Shown in pieces: positions 45,961-54,211 of a DNA stretch of 64,000 nt. Below the pieces are notes generated by a model. It ran no database searches. It was given only the letters and a program-made list of their open reading frames with translations, and was not told the origin of the DNA. The position numbers were made by a program, and so were the translations under genes. This DNA comes from CBDFGN01 sp965247065 (lineage in GTDB: Bacteria > Bacteroidota > Bacteroidia > Cytophagales > Cyclobacteriaceae): positions 4,030,001-4,094,000 of the forward strand of contig CBDFGN010000006.1 in assembly GCA_965247065.1 (NCBI GenBank), read 5' to 3'. Position 1 is the first letter of the stretch. Each line of letters begins with the position of its first letter.

Positions 45961-48900
45961 ATGGAAAATTCATTACCTCATCTTTTGAAAGTGCCATGGA
46001 GGCAAAAACAAAAGACCGTCCAATGGATCTTGGCGGCCTTGTTCCTCCTTACGCCGATTTGGGCCCAGGCCCAGGTTAGCGGCAAGATCCTTGATGAGAA
46101 CTCTGCCCCTATCGCAGGGGTGACTGTTGTTATTAAAGGGACCGCCACAGGTACCATTACAGACATAGACGGTAATTACACTATTGAGGCCGGTGCCGAC
46201 CAGGTACTTGTATATACTTACGTGGGCTATACATCTCAGGAAATATCCGTAGGCGCTCAATCGATAATCGACACCCAGCTTGTGCTGGACGTTACCCAAC
46301 TGGAGGAACTGGTGGTGACCGGTTACTCCGTAGAAAGGAAAAAAGACCTCCTGGGGGCGGTTGCAGTGGCTGACATGGCTGCCGTACAGAATGTAACATT
46401 TCCCAATGTACTGGCACGATTGCAGGGTAGAATGCCCGGCGTAACCACAACTTTGAATCCTACACCAGGCCAGGGTGCTGAACTACTAATCAGAGGGAGA
46501 AGTACTCTCGGAGGTAACGAGCCCTTATACATTGTGGATGGAGTACCGATTCAGCAGTTTAAGGATGTATTGGGCGAAGGTGAAGAACGACGAATGGACC
46601 TGCAATGGCTGAATCCCAATGACGTGGAATCAATTCAGGTATTGAAGGACGCCTCATCTGCTTCTATATATGGGGCAAGGGCCAACAACGGAGTAGTAAT
46701 TATCACTACCAAACAAGCGTCAAAAGGAAAAACTGAGATTTCGGTTCAAGCAACGTTTGGAGTGGATCATTGGACCGACTTTCATGACAATTCAACTTCA
46801 GAACAGAGAGCAACAATATTGTGGCAAAAAGCGGTAAATGATGGATTAGATCCTGAATCCATTGGTGCTCCTTATAGCTTTCAATGGCACTTTGATCCCA
46901 GTCTGGGCCCGGGAATCCAGGGTAATGGTGCACCGGTTCTTGACCAGATCATCTATCCGGATTGGCTGGATCAGGCCCAAAATCTAAGGTGGTCTGGCCA
47001 CCCGCAGAGCAAATGGACCGGAACCGAATTTGGCGGGGCCAGCGTGGAGGAAGGGACTGATTGGTGGCAAGTGAATTCGCGAGCAGGAATTATACATGAT
47101 TATAACGTGAGTTTCTCTCAAGGAGGTGATAAAGGGGGAGTACGATTTGGGGTGGGCTACTTTGACCACAAGGGAGTGGCCAAAGACTCATTTTTCAAGC
47201 GATTTTCGATGCGTCTTAACTCAAATTACAAGTTTGCCAACGACAAGGTAACAATTGGTCAGAATATTGCGGTTGTAAAATCACAAACCCATTGGGACCA
47301 AAGTACGGGTTTTGGGCGTTTAAATCCCGAACTTCAAGTTTTTACTGAGGATGACCAGTTCGCCGGTTCTCCCGGGGGTACGTTTTCTTTGGGGTTCAAC
47401 CCTGTGGGGACACTTAATGACAACATAGACGATCGCCTTCATGACGTTAAAATCGTGGGTAATGTATTTTTGGATTGGCAGATAATTGAAGGACTAAGCT
47501 TTAGAACAAACCTGGGTATTGACTACGATAACAACTTGCTCCGGGATATCGAACGAACTTATCAATATGGAGGGACAGCTAATACTATTGCTAAACTCCT
47601 TCTTCAGCAAGCGCATCGGACCAACTGGGTTTGGAACAACACTTTGACGTATACTAAAACCGTCAAAGATCACACCTTTACAGTACTAGGCGGTACTGAG
47701 GCTATCGAGACTTTCGTTACAAATTTCTCGGGATTCGGGCAGGAGTTTGCTCTTGAGACAAACGATTACTTTCAGCTGGACGCAGCATCCGGCACAAGGA
47801 CCAGTGGCGGCAGCAGCACAGGATATTCGCTCTATTCCTTTTTCGGTAAGGCAAACTATTCATTCCAGAACAAATACCTGGCTTCTTTTACCGTCAGGAG
47901 GGATGGATCTTCCCGCTTTGGTTCGGAAAACCGATATGCCGTTTTCCCGGCAGTGTCAGTTGGCTGGAGAATAGTTAATGAGGACTTTATGTCGGGCATC
48001 GGGTGGTTGTCTGATCTAAAATTACGGGCGGCCTGGGGCCAGACCGGAAACCAGAATATTCTAAATAATGCCCGGTTCGGACTGTACGAATCGCTTTATT
48101 CGGAGGACAACGTTAATTTGCCATGGGATCAAGCCATAGGCGTCAATCCCAATGCCACATCGTATGACATAGGCAATAATAATAGTGGTCTTCTTCAATC
48201 TGGTTTCATTTCAACCCAAGCTGAAAATCAGGAGTTGAGGTGGGAAACCCAAACCGAGATCAATGTTGGACTTGATTTTGGATTCCTGGACGACCGCTTG
48301 ATAGGCTCCTTCGAGGTTTATCAGAAGACCACTGAAGACATCTTGATTCAGCCAGTTTTCGCCCTTGCGATTGGTGATGGCAATACCCAATGGGCCAATG
48401 GAGCCACAATGGAGACCAACGGCTGGGAAGCACTCGTGGAATACAGAAAGTCTACCGGTGACTGGCAGTACTCCATAAGTACCAACTTAAGTCACTACCA
48501 GGATGAGATCACCGAACTTCCCGAGGAGCTATATGCATCCTATGGCGGCAATCAGGAGCAAAACATCATTGGCCAGTCTCCTTTGGCCTTCTTTGGCTTT
48601 ACTACTGACGGGTTATTCCAGAATCAGGGAGAAGTGGATGCCCACGCAACTCAGACAGGTGCAGCAATTGGACAATTACGGTTTAAAGATCTTAATAATG
48701 ATGGTGTTATCACTGAGTTGGATCAGGAGTTCCACGGAGTTGAGCGTTTGGCCAAGGTCCAGTACGGAATTAACGGGCAGGTATCTTATCGTAATTTTGA
48801 TATTGCTATTTTCTTTTACGGGAAGGCAGGCCGGAATATACTTGATGGGAGAATCCCCGAAACTGGGGCGATAGAAAAAGAATCTATACCTGGAGCTAAG

Positions 48901-49266
48901 ATTGCGGCTAATTTTAATGTAAAAAATCTTGAAGCCTGGTCGACTGTCAATACCGGTGCTTGGATACCAGCCCAGACCCTTAATGGTGCAAATTTTAGAA
49001 TAAGTGATTATTCCTGGCGTAATGGAAACTATTTTACACTCAGACAGGTAACCCTCGGATATGCCATCCCGTGGTCGGTAGTATCCGCTCTACGGGTGTA
49101 TGTTAGCGGGGAAAACCTGTTTTATATAATAGGAGGCAAGGACCAGCGTCGATGGACCGGTCCCAAAGCGCATATTGAGAATCACAAGCCTGATCCTCCT
49201 ATTGATCGGGAACCAACTTTTCCAAGAGTACCTCGATTTACACTGGGTCTGAATGTTACCTTTTAA
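45961..49266 (+). CDS. SusC/RagA-family TonB-dependent outer-membrane transporter
   Basis: The 1101-residue protein has a signal peptide (ending TPIWAQAQ), an N-terminal carboxypeptidase-like domain (VSGKILDENSAPIAGVTVVI to QEISVG), the plug domain with ALQGRMPGV-type motif (LARLQGRMPGVTT), RGRSTLGGNEPLYIVDGVP and ASIYGARANNGVVIITTK, then a large beta-barrel ending LNVTF. It imports a glycan or peptide across the outer membrane with TonB energy and forms a complex with SusD, which starts 22 nt downstream. Substrate unknown. Confidence 0.95.
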   Translation: MENSLPHLLKVPWRQKQKTVQWILAALFLLTPIWAQAQVSGKILDENSAPIAGVTVVIKGTATGTITDIDGNYTIEAGADQVLVYTYVGYTSQEISVGAQSIIDTQLVLDVTQLEELVVTGYSVERKKDLLGAVAVADMAAVQNVTFPNVLARLQGRMPGVTTTLNPTPGQGAELLIRGRSTLGGNEPLYIVDGVPIQQFKDVLGEGEERRMDLQWLNPNDVESIQVLKDASSASIYGARANNGVVIITTKQASKGKTEISVQATFGVDHWTDFHDNSTSEQRATILWQKAVNDGLDPESIGAPYSFQWHFDPSLGPGIQGNGAPVLDQIIYPDWLDQAQNLRWSGHPQSKWTGTEFGGASVEEGTDWWQVNSRAGIIHDYNVSFSQGGDKGGVRFGVGYFDHKGVAKDSFFKRFSMRLNSNYKFANDKVTIGQNIAVVKSQTHWDQSTGFGRLNPELQVFTEDDQFAGSPGGTFSLGFNPVGTLNDNIDDRLHDVKIVGNVFLDWQIIEGLSFRTNLGIDYDNNLLRDIERTYQYGGTANTIAKLLLQQAHRTNWVWNNTLTYTKTVKDHTFTVLGGTEAIETFVTNFSGFGQEFALETNDYFQLDAASGTRTSGGSSTGYSLYSFFGKANYSFQNKYLASFTVRRDGSSRFGSENRYAVFPAVSVGWRIVNEDFMSGIGWLSDLKLRAAWGQTGNQNILNNARFGLYESLYSEDNVNLPWDQAIGVNPNATSYDIGNNNSGLLQSGFISTQAENQELRWETQTEINVGLDFGFLDDRLIGSFEVYQKTTEDILIQPVFALAIGDGNTQWANGATMETNGWEALVEYRKSTGDWQYSISTNLSHYQDEITELPEELYASYGGNQEQNIIGQSPLAFFGFTTDGLFQNQGEVDAHATQTGAAIGQLRFKDLNNDGVITELDQEFHGVERLAKVQYGINGQVSYRNFDIAIFFYGKAGRNILDGRIPETGAIEKESIPGAKIAANFNVKNLEAWSTVNTGAWIPAQTLNGANFRISDYSWRNGNYFTLRQVTLGYAIPWSVVSALRVYVSGENLFYIIGGKDQRRWTGPKAHIENHKPDPPIDREPTFPRVPRFTLGLNVTF

Positions 49267-49268
49267 GT

Positions 49269-49282
49269 AATTACGAATTACG
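49269..49282. repeat. Two-unit heptanucleotide repeat between susC and susD
   Basis: AATTACG repeated twice, starting 2 nt after the SusC stop. Same 7-bp period as the arrays at 13071 and 59267. Confidence 0.4.
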
Positions 49283-49288
49283 AATGAT

Positions 49289-51010
49289 ATGAAAAATCTA
49301 AAATTATATCTATCAATTGCGGCCCTCACGTTTGCTGGGCTGGCTATATATAGTTGTTCGGACGAATTCCTGGATTACAATCCCAAGGGAGTGATCGCCA
49401 GTGATGATCTGAACTCGCCAGGAAATGTCGATAAGATGGTTATTGCTACCTATGCCGCACTGGGGAATGATCAACTCTGGGCCCCCACCGCAAACTTATG
49501 GCCCTATGGGGATGTGGCGTCCGACGATTCGCACAAGGGCGGGGGTGGTCTCGGCGACCAAATATCATATGACCAGGTAGAGCGAAAAAAAGGAATGCGG
49601 ACCGATCTCCGCTGGCTGGTAGCGACATGGAAGAAATGCTATCAGGGGATTTCAAGAGCTAATGATGCACTTGGAAGAATAAATGAGCTTACTGATGCGG
49701 AATATCCACTAAAAGCTCAACGCATTGCCGAGATGCGCTTCGTTAGGGGGCATTTTGAATTTATTTTGAAGAAACTCTACAAGCACATAGCCTACATCGA
49801 TGAAAATGATCCTGACGAGGAGGTTGTTAACATTTCCAATGTTGAACTTACCGACCAGGAGGGATGGCAATACATAGTCGATGAGTTTCGGGCCGGTGTG
49901 GCGGTACTGCCCGAGGTACAGGCCGATAAGGGCCGGCCCAATAAAAATGCCGCCCGGGCTTTTCTGGCCAAGGTATTGCTCTACAAAGCTTACGTTCAGG
50001 ACGACGCACACCAGGTTGTGAGCATCAACGCTTCAGAACTGAACGAAGTAGTATCCCTGGTGGATCAAATAGAGGCAACCGGGGAATTCGACCTATGGCC
50101 GGATATGGCAATGAACTATTTGTTGGCCGGCGAAAGTGGAATCGAGTCGGTTTGGGCGGTCATGAGATCCGTAGATGATGGTAGCGCGCATGGACGAGCC
50201 GAATTTTCAAACTTGTTCACTTATAGCTGGGGACCCGGAGGGTGTTGCTGGTTTAATATTGTATCACAAAACTTTGCCAACGCATTTAAGACCGATGCCA
50301 ATGGATTGCCAATGTTTGATACCTTTGATGATCCTCCGATTCTAGGCGTAGTGGAGGATTTGATGAGTAATAATGTTGATCCCAGGCTAGGTCATTCATT
50401 GGTACTTCTGGGCCAGCCCTATAAATACGAGACAGAGAATATTTGGACTGAAGCCTGGAACCGGGCTCCCGGAGTTTATGGTACAATTGGGAATCAGAAA
50501 ATGGTCGCCCCCTTGGCTGAACGGTTAGCAGTTGTGCCGTTATACAGCTGGGCCAGGAATACTGATCAATTTCGTTACCCGGATGTGCTCTTATGGAAGG
50601 CTGAAGCCTTGATTGAACTGGGCCGGCAAGACGAGGCGTTGCCTATAATTAACAGAATCAGGGCCCGTGCTGCTACCAGCACTGGAAGATTGGTATTCGC
50701 CGATGGCAGTCCTTACGGCAACTGGGTTATTGGGCAGTACACGACCATGGGAGACCAGGCCAACGCCAGAAAGATCCTGCAGTGGGAGAGGCGCCTGGAA
50801 ATGGGAATGGAGGCACATCGATTCTTTGACCTGGTTCGCTGGGGTATCGCCGGCCCGACCATGAACGCCTATTATCAGTCCGAAGGGCAGAGATTGGGAT
50901 ACTTATTAGATGGTGAATTCACCATAGGTCAGCATGAATACCTTCCCATTCCGGTGCTCGAAATTGTTGTTACCCGGGGCTTGTATCAGCAGAATCGGGG
51001 GTATTTGTAG
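49289..51010 (+). CDS. SusD/RagB-family nutrient-binding lipoprotein
   Basis: The 573-residue lipoprotein (AGLAIYSC at about residue 23) has the SusD TPR fold: ATYAALGND, QRIAEMRFVRGHFEFILKKLYKHI, NKNAARAFLAKVLLYKAY, LLWKAEALIELGRQDEAL and the C-terminal WERRLEMGMEAHRFFDLVRWG typical of the family. It caps the SusC transporter and binds the substrate on the cell surface. A strong hairpin terminator follows. Confidence 0.95.
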   Translation: MKNLKLYLSIAALTFAGLAIYSCSDEFLDYNPKGVIASDDLNSPGNVDKMVIATYAALGNDQLWAPTANLWPYGDVASDDSHKGGGGLGDQISYDQVERKKGMRTDLRWLVATWKKCYQGISRANDALGRINELTDAEYPLKAQRIAEMRFVRGHFEFILKKLYKHIAYIDENDPDEEVVNISNVELTDQEGWQYIVDEFRAGVAVLPEVQADKGRPNKNAARAFLAKVLLYKAYVQDDAHQVVSINASELNEVVSLVDQIEATGEFDLWPDMAMNYLLAGESGIESVWAVMRSVDDGSAHGRAEFSNLFTYSWGPGGCCWFNIVSQNFANAFKTDANGLPMFDTFDDPPILGVVEDLMSNNVDPRLGHSLVLLGQPYKYETENIWTEAWNRAPGVYGTIGNQKMVAPLAERLAVVPLYSWARNTDQFRYPDVLLWKAEALIELGRQDEALPIINRIRARAATSTGRLVFADGSPYGNWVIGQYTTMGDQANARKILQWERRLEMGMEAHRFFDLVRWGIAGPTMNAYYQSEGQRLGYLLDGEFTIGQHEYLPIPVLEIVVTRGLYQQNRGYL

Positions 51011-51021
51011 GAGTGAATGAT

Positions 51022-51057
51022 ATTATCAGGAGCGGAGTTAATTCCGCTCCTGATAAT
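51022..51057 (+). terminator. Hairpin terminator after susD
   Basis: A perfect 15-bp inverted repeat (arms 51022-51036 and 51043-51057) with a 6-nt loop starts 11 nt after the SusD stop. It is the clearest terminator-like structure in the window and ends the SusCD unit. Confidence 0.75.
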
Positions 51058-51131
51058 TATACGGTGGGCATTATACGGTAGGCTTAGAAAGTTGAGGGGC
51101 TCTCGTTCCATACTTTAAACTCCAAATCCCA

Positions 51132-51161
51132 CCCTGAAGTATATGAAATATAACTTCAGGG
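51132..51161. repeat. CCCTGAAGT inverted repeat, copy 2
   Basis: The same 9-bp arms and 12-nt spacer as copy 1 at 45392-45421. Spacer sequences differ at four positions. Confidence 0.75.
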
Positions 51162-51235
51162 TTACCCCAAAAGGATCCCTTCGGGACAAAGTACCAAATA
51201 CTCAAGTCTCTCTCTGTGCGGATGCGCGGAGATGT

Positions 51236-51262
51236 CCCCCGCTGGCGGGGGTTAGGGGGTGG
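51236..51262. repeat. GC-rich palindromic repeat, left of DUF559 relic
   Basis: CCCCCGC-TG-GCGGGGG then TTAGGGGGTGG, same orientation as the solo copy at 45336. It faces the inverted copy at 51679-51705 across the DUF559 relic. Confidence 0.75.
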
Positions 51263-51294
51263 TAACAATTCTGGCCCTTATGCAATTAACAGAT

Positions 51295-51735
51295 ATGAAG
51301 GCTTCCAAATCAAACCTCCATGGCTACAATAAAGAGCTCCAGAGTTTGCCAATGATCTGAGACACAATAGCACTAAAACGGAGGCCTGCATCTGGAAGTA
51401 CGCACTCAGGGCGCTCGGCAAATGAAGGATTTCCAATTTAGAAGGCAAAGGCCGTCTTAAGTTTCATCGCCGACTTTATGTGCAAAGAGCTGATGCTAAT
51501 TATCGAGGTTGATGGCATTATTCACACCTACCCAGAGGTCATTGAGCAGGATCGGACAAAGCAGCTACATCTTGAACAGGCTGGTTTCACGATTTTAAGA
51601 TTCACCGACGATGAGGTGCTAAGTCACATAAATGGGGTCTACGAGGTCATATCAGAGTGGATTGGCAAATCGGGAATTCCACCCCCTGACCCCCGTCAGC
51701 GGGGGAAAGAAAGCCGAAAACACCATATCTCCTAG
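51295..51735 (+). pseudogene. DUF559 endonuclease-like gene with multiple frameshifts
   Basis: The reading frames, joined, spell the DUF559 (very-short-patch-repair-like) family: FANDLRHNSTKTEACIWKYALRA, then KDFQFRRQRP, then FIADFMCKELMLIIEVDGIIH, and QLHLEQAGFTILRFTDDEVL in the last 85 codons. At least three frame changes (around 51330, 51415 and 51450) are needed. Its C-terminal codons (SGIPPPDPRQRGK) are written inside the inverted GC-rich repeat. The E-V-D-G core is present, but the gene is surely inactive. Confidence 0.75.
51679..51705. repeat. GC-rich palindromic repeat, inverted copy at DUF559 3' end
   Basis: CCACCCCCTGACCCCCG followed by TCAGCGGGGG is the reverse complement of the 51236 copy with a few changes. 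It overlaps the last codons of the DUF559 frame. Confidence 0.75.
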
Positions 51736-51884
51736 TAGATGCTTTGGCCATTTCTCGAGGCCGTGGTTTTTGATTTTGAGATTTTGAGATTTGATTTATT
51801 TTGAATTTTTGTGCTTGATTTTTGAATTTGCCTTGTTTTGGATTTATAGTTTGTAATTTTAACCCTGTGGGAGCGAAAAGATTG

Positions 51885-53762
51885 GTGGGTCGGAACAAAA
51901 GCTTGAAAACCTCACTCCATTGGTTTTTATTGACCCTCCTGGTGGCTACCGCTCCTGCCTCTGCCCAAGATTTTCTGCGAGTAGAACAGGAAGCAGGATT
52001 GGGCCACGTAACCAATAATCACGGTGTGTCGGTGGCTGATTATGACCAGGACGGGGACCTGGACTTATTCCTGGTTGGCTACGACGCATTCGATCCAGCC
52101 GATGGGACTACCTGGAACCGCCTGTTGAGCAACAACGGTAACGGCACCTTTGAAGATGTGACCCTCCAGGCCGGATTCGAAAACCAATTCATCAATACCA
52201 GTATCCCGGCATCAAGGGGAGAGAAAATGGGTGCTTCCTGGGGAGATTACGATAACGACGGCTACCCGGATCTCTTTTTGACCAACAGCCGGGAAGATCA
52301 ACTGTATCACAATGAAGGTGACGGCACCTTTGTCGACGTCACCGAGCAGGCTGGTGTTGCCAGCTGTTCTGAATGTTACAGCGGAAGCGGCTTGTGGTGG
52401 GACCATGACCGTGATGGGGACCTCGATCTCTATGTGAGCCAGTTAAAAGGTGAAAACGTCATGTACCAAAACTCCGGTGATGGTACTTTTATTGACGTCA
52501 CCGAAATACTCGGAGTGGCAGGATTTGGCATCACCTGGACCACCCTGCCCCTGGATTTGAATAAAGATGGATTGCTGGATCTGTATCTAGCAAATGACGC
52601 CCAGGAAAACCAATTGTTCGAAAACCAGTTTGGGTTCGGTTACGATGAAAGGAGCATTCAATGGCAATTAAATGATGATGGAGCAGGAATGGGCATGGCG
52701 ATAGGAGATTACAACAATGACGGTCTGTTCGATATCTATGTAACCAACATATTCAATCACCACCCCAACCCATTATTCACCTATAATGGTGAAGTTAGAA
52801 CGTATAACGATCTGGCCGACGAGATGGGCGTTGCCGATAGTGGCTGGGGCTGGGGGGCCAAGTTCTTCGATTGTGATCACGATGGGGACGAGGACCTCTA
52901 TGTGGTGAATGGGGTCGAACCGGATCAGGTTTTGTTTGGAGATGTCCAGGAAGATGAAGACAACTTCTTCTACAAGAATCTTTTCATGGAAGGTACCGAG
53001 AGCTTCGTAAACTGGTCAGTTGAGTCGAAAACCAATGAACTGGCCAATGCCAGGGGACTCGAGGTATTTGACTACGATGATGATGGTGACCTGGATATGG
53101 TGGTTGGCAACACGGTCGAAACTCCCTTCCTATTCAGGAACGAGCTGATAAAGGACGGGCAGACTCCTCCCGATAAAAACTGGATCAAAATTTGGCTGGA
53201 AGGTACTGTTTCCAACCGTGACGCCATTGGGACCGAGGTGAAAATAACCATTGACAATAAGTCATACTACCGCTGGTATCAGGGAGCGGGGTTCTTCAGT
53301 CAAAGCCTGACGCCTGTCCATTTTGGAGTGGCCGACGCCCAAGTGATCGATGAAATAGAGATCCGGTGGCCTATGGGCGATGTGGAAACAATCTCTGATG
53401 TGGCTGTAAATCAAACCCTGCGGCTGAAGGAAGGCGAGAACTCCAGGATAACCGGACTGGAAGATGAATTACAGGGGACCTCATTTACCGTTAATAACTA
53501 TCCGAATCCCTATTCGAGTTCAACCACTTTTCATTTTGAATTGGCCAAATCCGGAGACCTGGATTTAAGGATATTTTCAGTTACCGGTAAGGACCTGTTC
53601 CATGCTACTAGAGCCAACTTGGAACCGGGATCAGCGGAGATCATCTGGGCAGGTACTGACAAAAATGCCATCAGCTTACCCGCCGGTCTTTATTTATACA
53701 CCGTGAAATTCAGGAGTCACAGTTTTAATGGAAAACTATTGAAATTACATGCTGGCAAGTAA
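51885..53762 (+). CDS. FG-GAP/VCBS repeat protein with ASPIC/UnbV domain and T9SS sorting signal
   Basis: About 625 residues. A signal peptide (LLVATAPASAQ) is followed by calcium-loop FG-GAP repeats (DYDQDGDLDLFLVG, DYDNDGYPDLFLTN, DHDRDGDLDLYVSQ, DYNNDGLFDIYVTN, DYDDDGDLDMVVGN), an ASPIC/UnbV segment (about residues 480-560; IDEIEIRWPMGDVE), and a C-terminal type A sorting domain (NNYPNPYSSSTTF to GLYLYTVKF). It belongs to the CRTAC1 group. It is exported by T9SS and likely cell-surface. The GTG start is a guess; TTG at 51903 is equally possible. Confidence 0.85.
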   Translation: MGRNKSLKTSLHWFLLTLLVATAPASAQDFLRVEQEAGLGHVTNNHGVSVADYDQDGDLDLFLVGYDAFDPADGTTWNRLLSNNGNGTFEDVTLQAGFENQFINTSIPASRGEKMGASWGDYDNDGYPDLFLTNSREDQLYHNEGDGTFVDVTEQAGVASCSECYSGSGLWWDHDRDGDLDLYVSQLKGENVMYQNSGDGTFIDVTEILGVAGFGITWTTLPLDLNKDGLLDLYLANDAQENQLFENQFGFGYDERSIQWQLNDDGAGMGMAIGDYNNDGLFDIYVTNIFNHHPNPLFTYNGEVRTYNDLADEMGVADSGWGWGAKFFDCDHDGDEDLYVVNGVEPDQVLFGDVQEDEDNFFYKNLFMEGTESFVNWSVESKTNELANARGLEVFDYDDDGDLDMVVGNTVETPFLFRNELIKDGQTPPDKNWIKIWLEGTVSNRDAIGTEVKITIDNKSYYRWYQGAGFFSQSLTPVHFGVADAQVIDEIEIRWPMGDVETISDVAVNQTLRLKEGENSRITGLEDELQGTSFTVNNYPNPYSSSTTFHFELAKSGDLDLRIFSVTGKDLFHATRANLEPGSAEIIWAGTDKNAISLPAGLYLYTVKFRSHSFNGKLLKLHAGK

Positions 53763-54211
53763 TTGATTGTTAAATCGGTTATTCAACCGAAGCAAGATTC
53801 TCACACAAGTACGCCTCAGCCTTAGTACCTTTTTTTTCTTGGATTCCTGGCAAGACCCAGAAGCTTTTGTTAACCATGATAGTTTCGACTTTGACGCCTA
53901 CATACGCCGGTTAAATTGCAGGAAGAAAAGATGTGGTACCACCCAAAATTTGCTGGGATGAGCCCGCCGGGGGATTTGGCCTAAGGGAGGTCTTTTCTTT
54001 GATTTTCTAAGTTTGAGATGTTAACCAAGTGTCTTTTTGGCAGTAACATGCTCTGACCAATCGTCATAATCCGATCCAGCGCCTCTAGTCAAAACATTAT
54101 TTCCGGGGAGCAAGATTGATCAATATTTCAATTTATCTGCAATCTGAATCACAACTTCAAGCCGATCAGATTGCCTTAGGTTTTCCTTTTGATCATATTG
54201 GGAGGAGGAAA
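53763..54211. other. Intergenic stretch, nothing recognised
   Basis: No convincing gene, hairpin or promoter was seen between the T9SS-sorted protein and the second PhoD-like gene. A GGGAGGAGG ribosome-binding site lies just before the ATG at 54212. Confidence 0.3.

Noticed and set aside
53767..53961. Plus-strand 64-codon frame after the T9SS-sorted protein
   Set aside because: No start context, no motif and no family resemblance.
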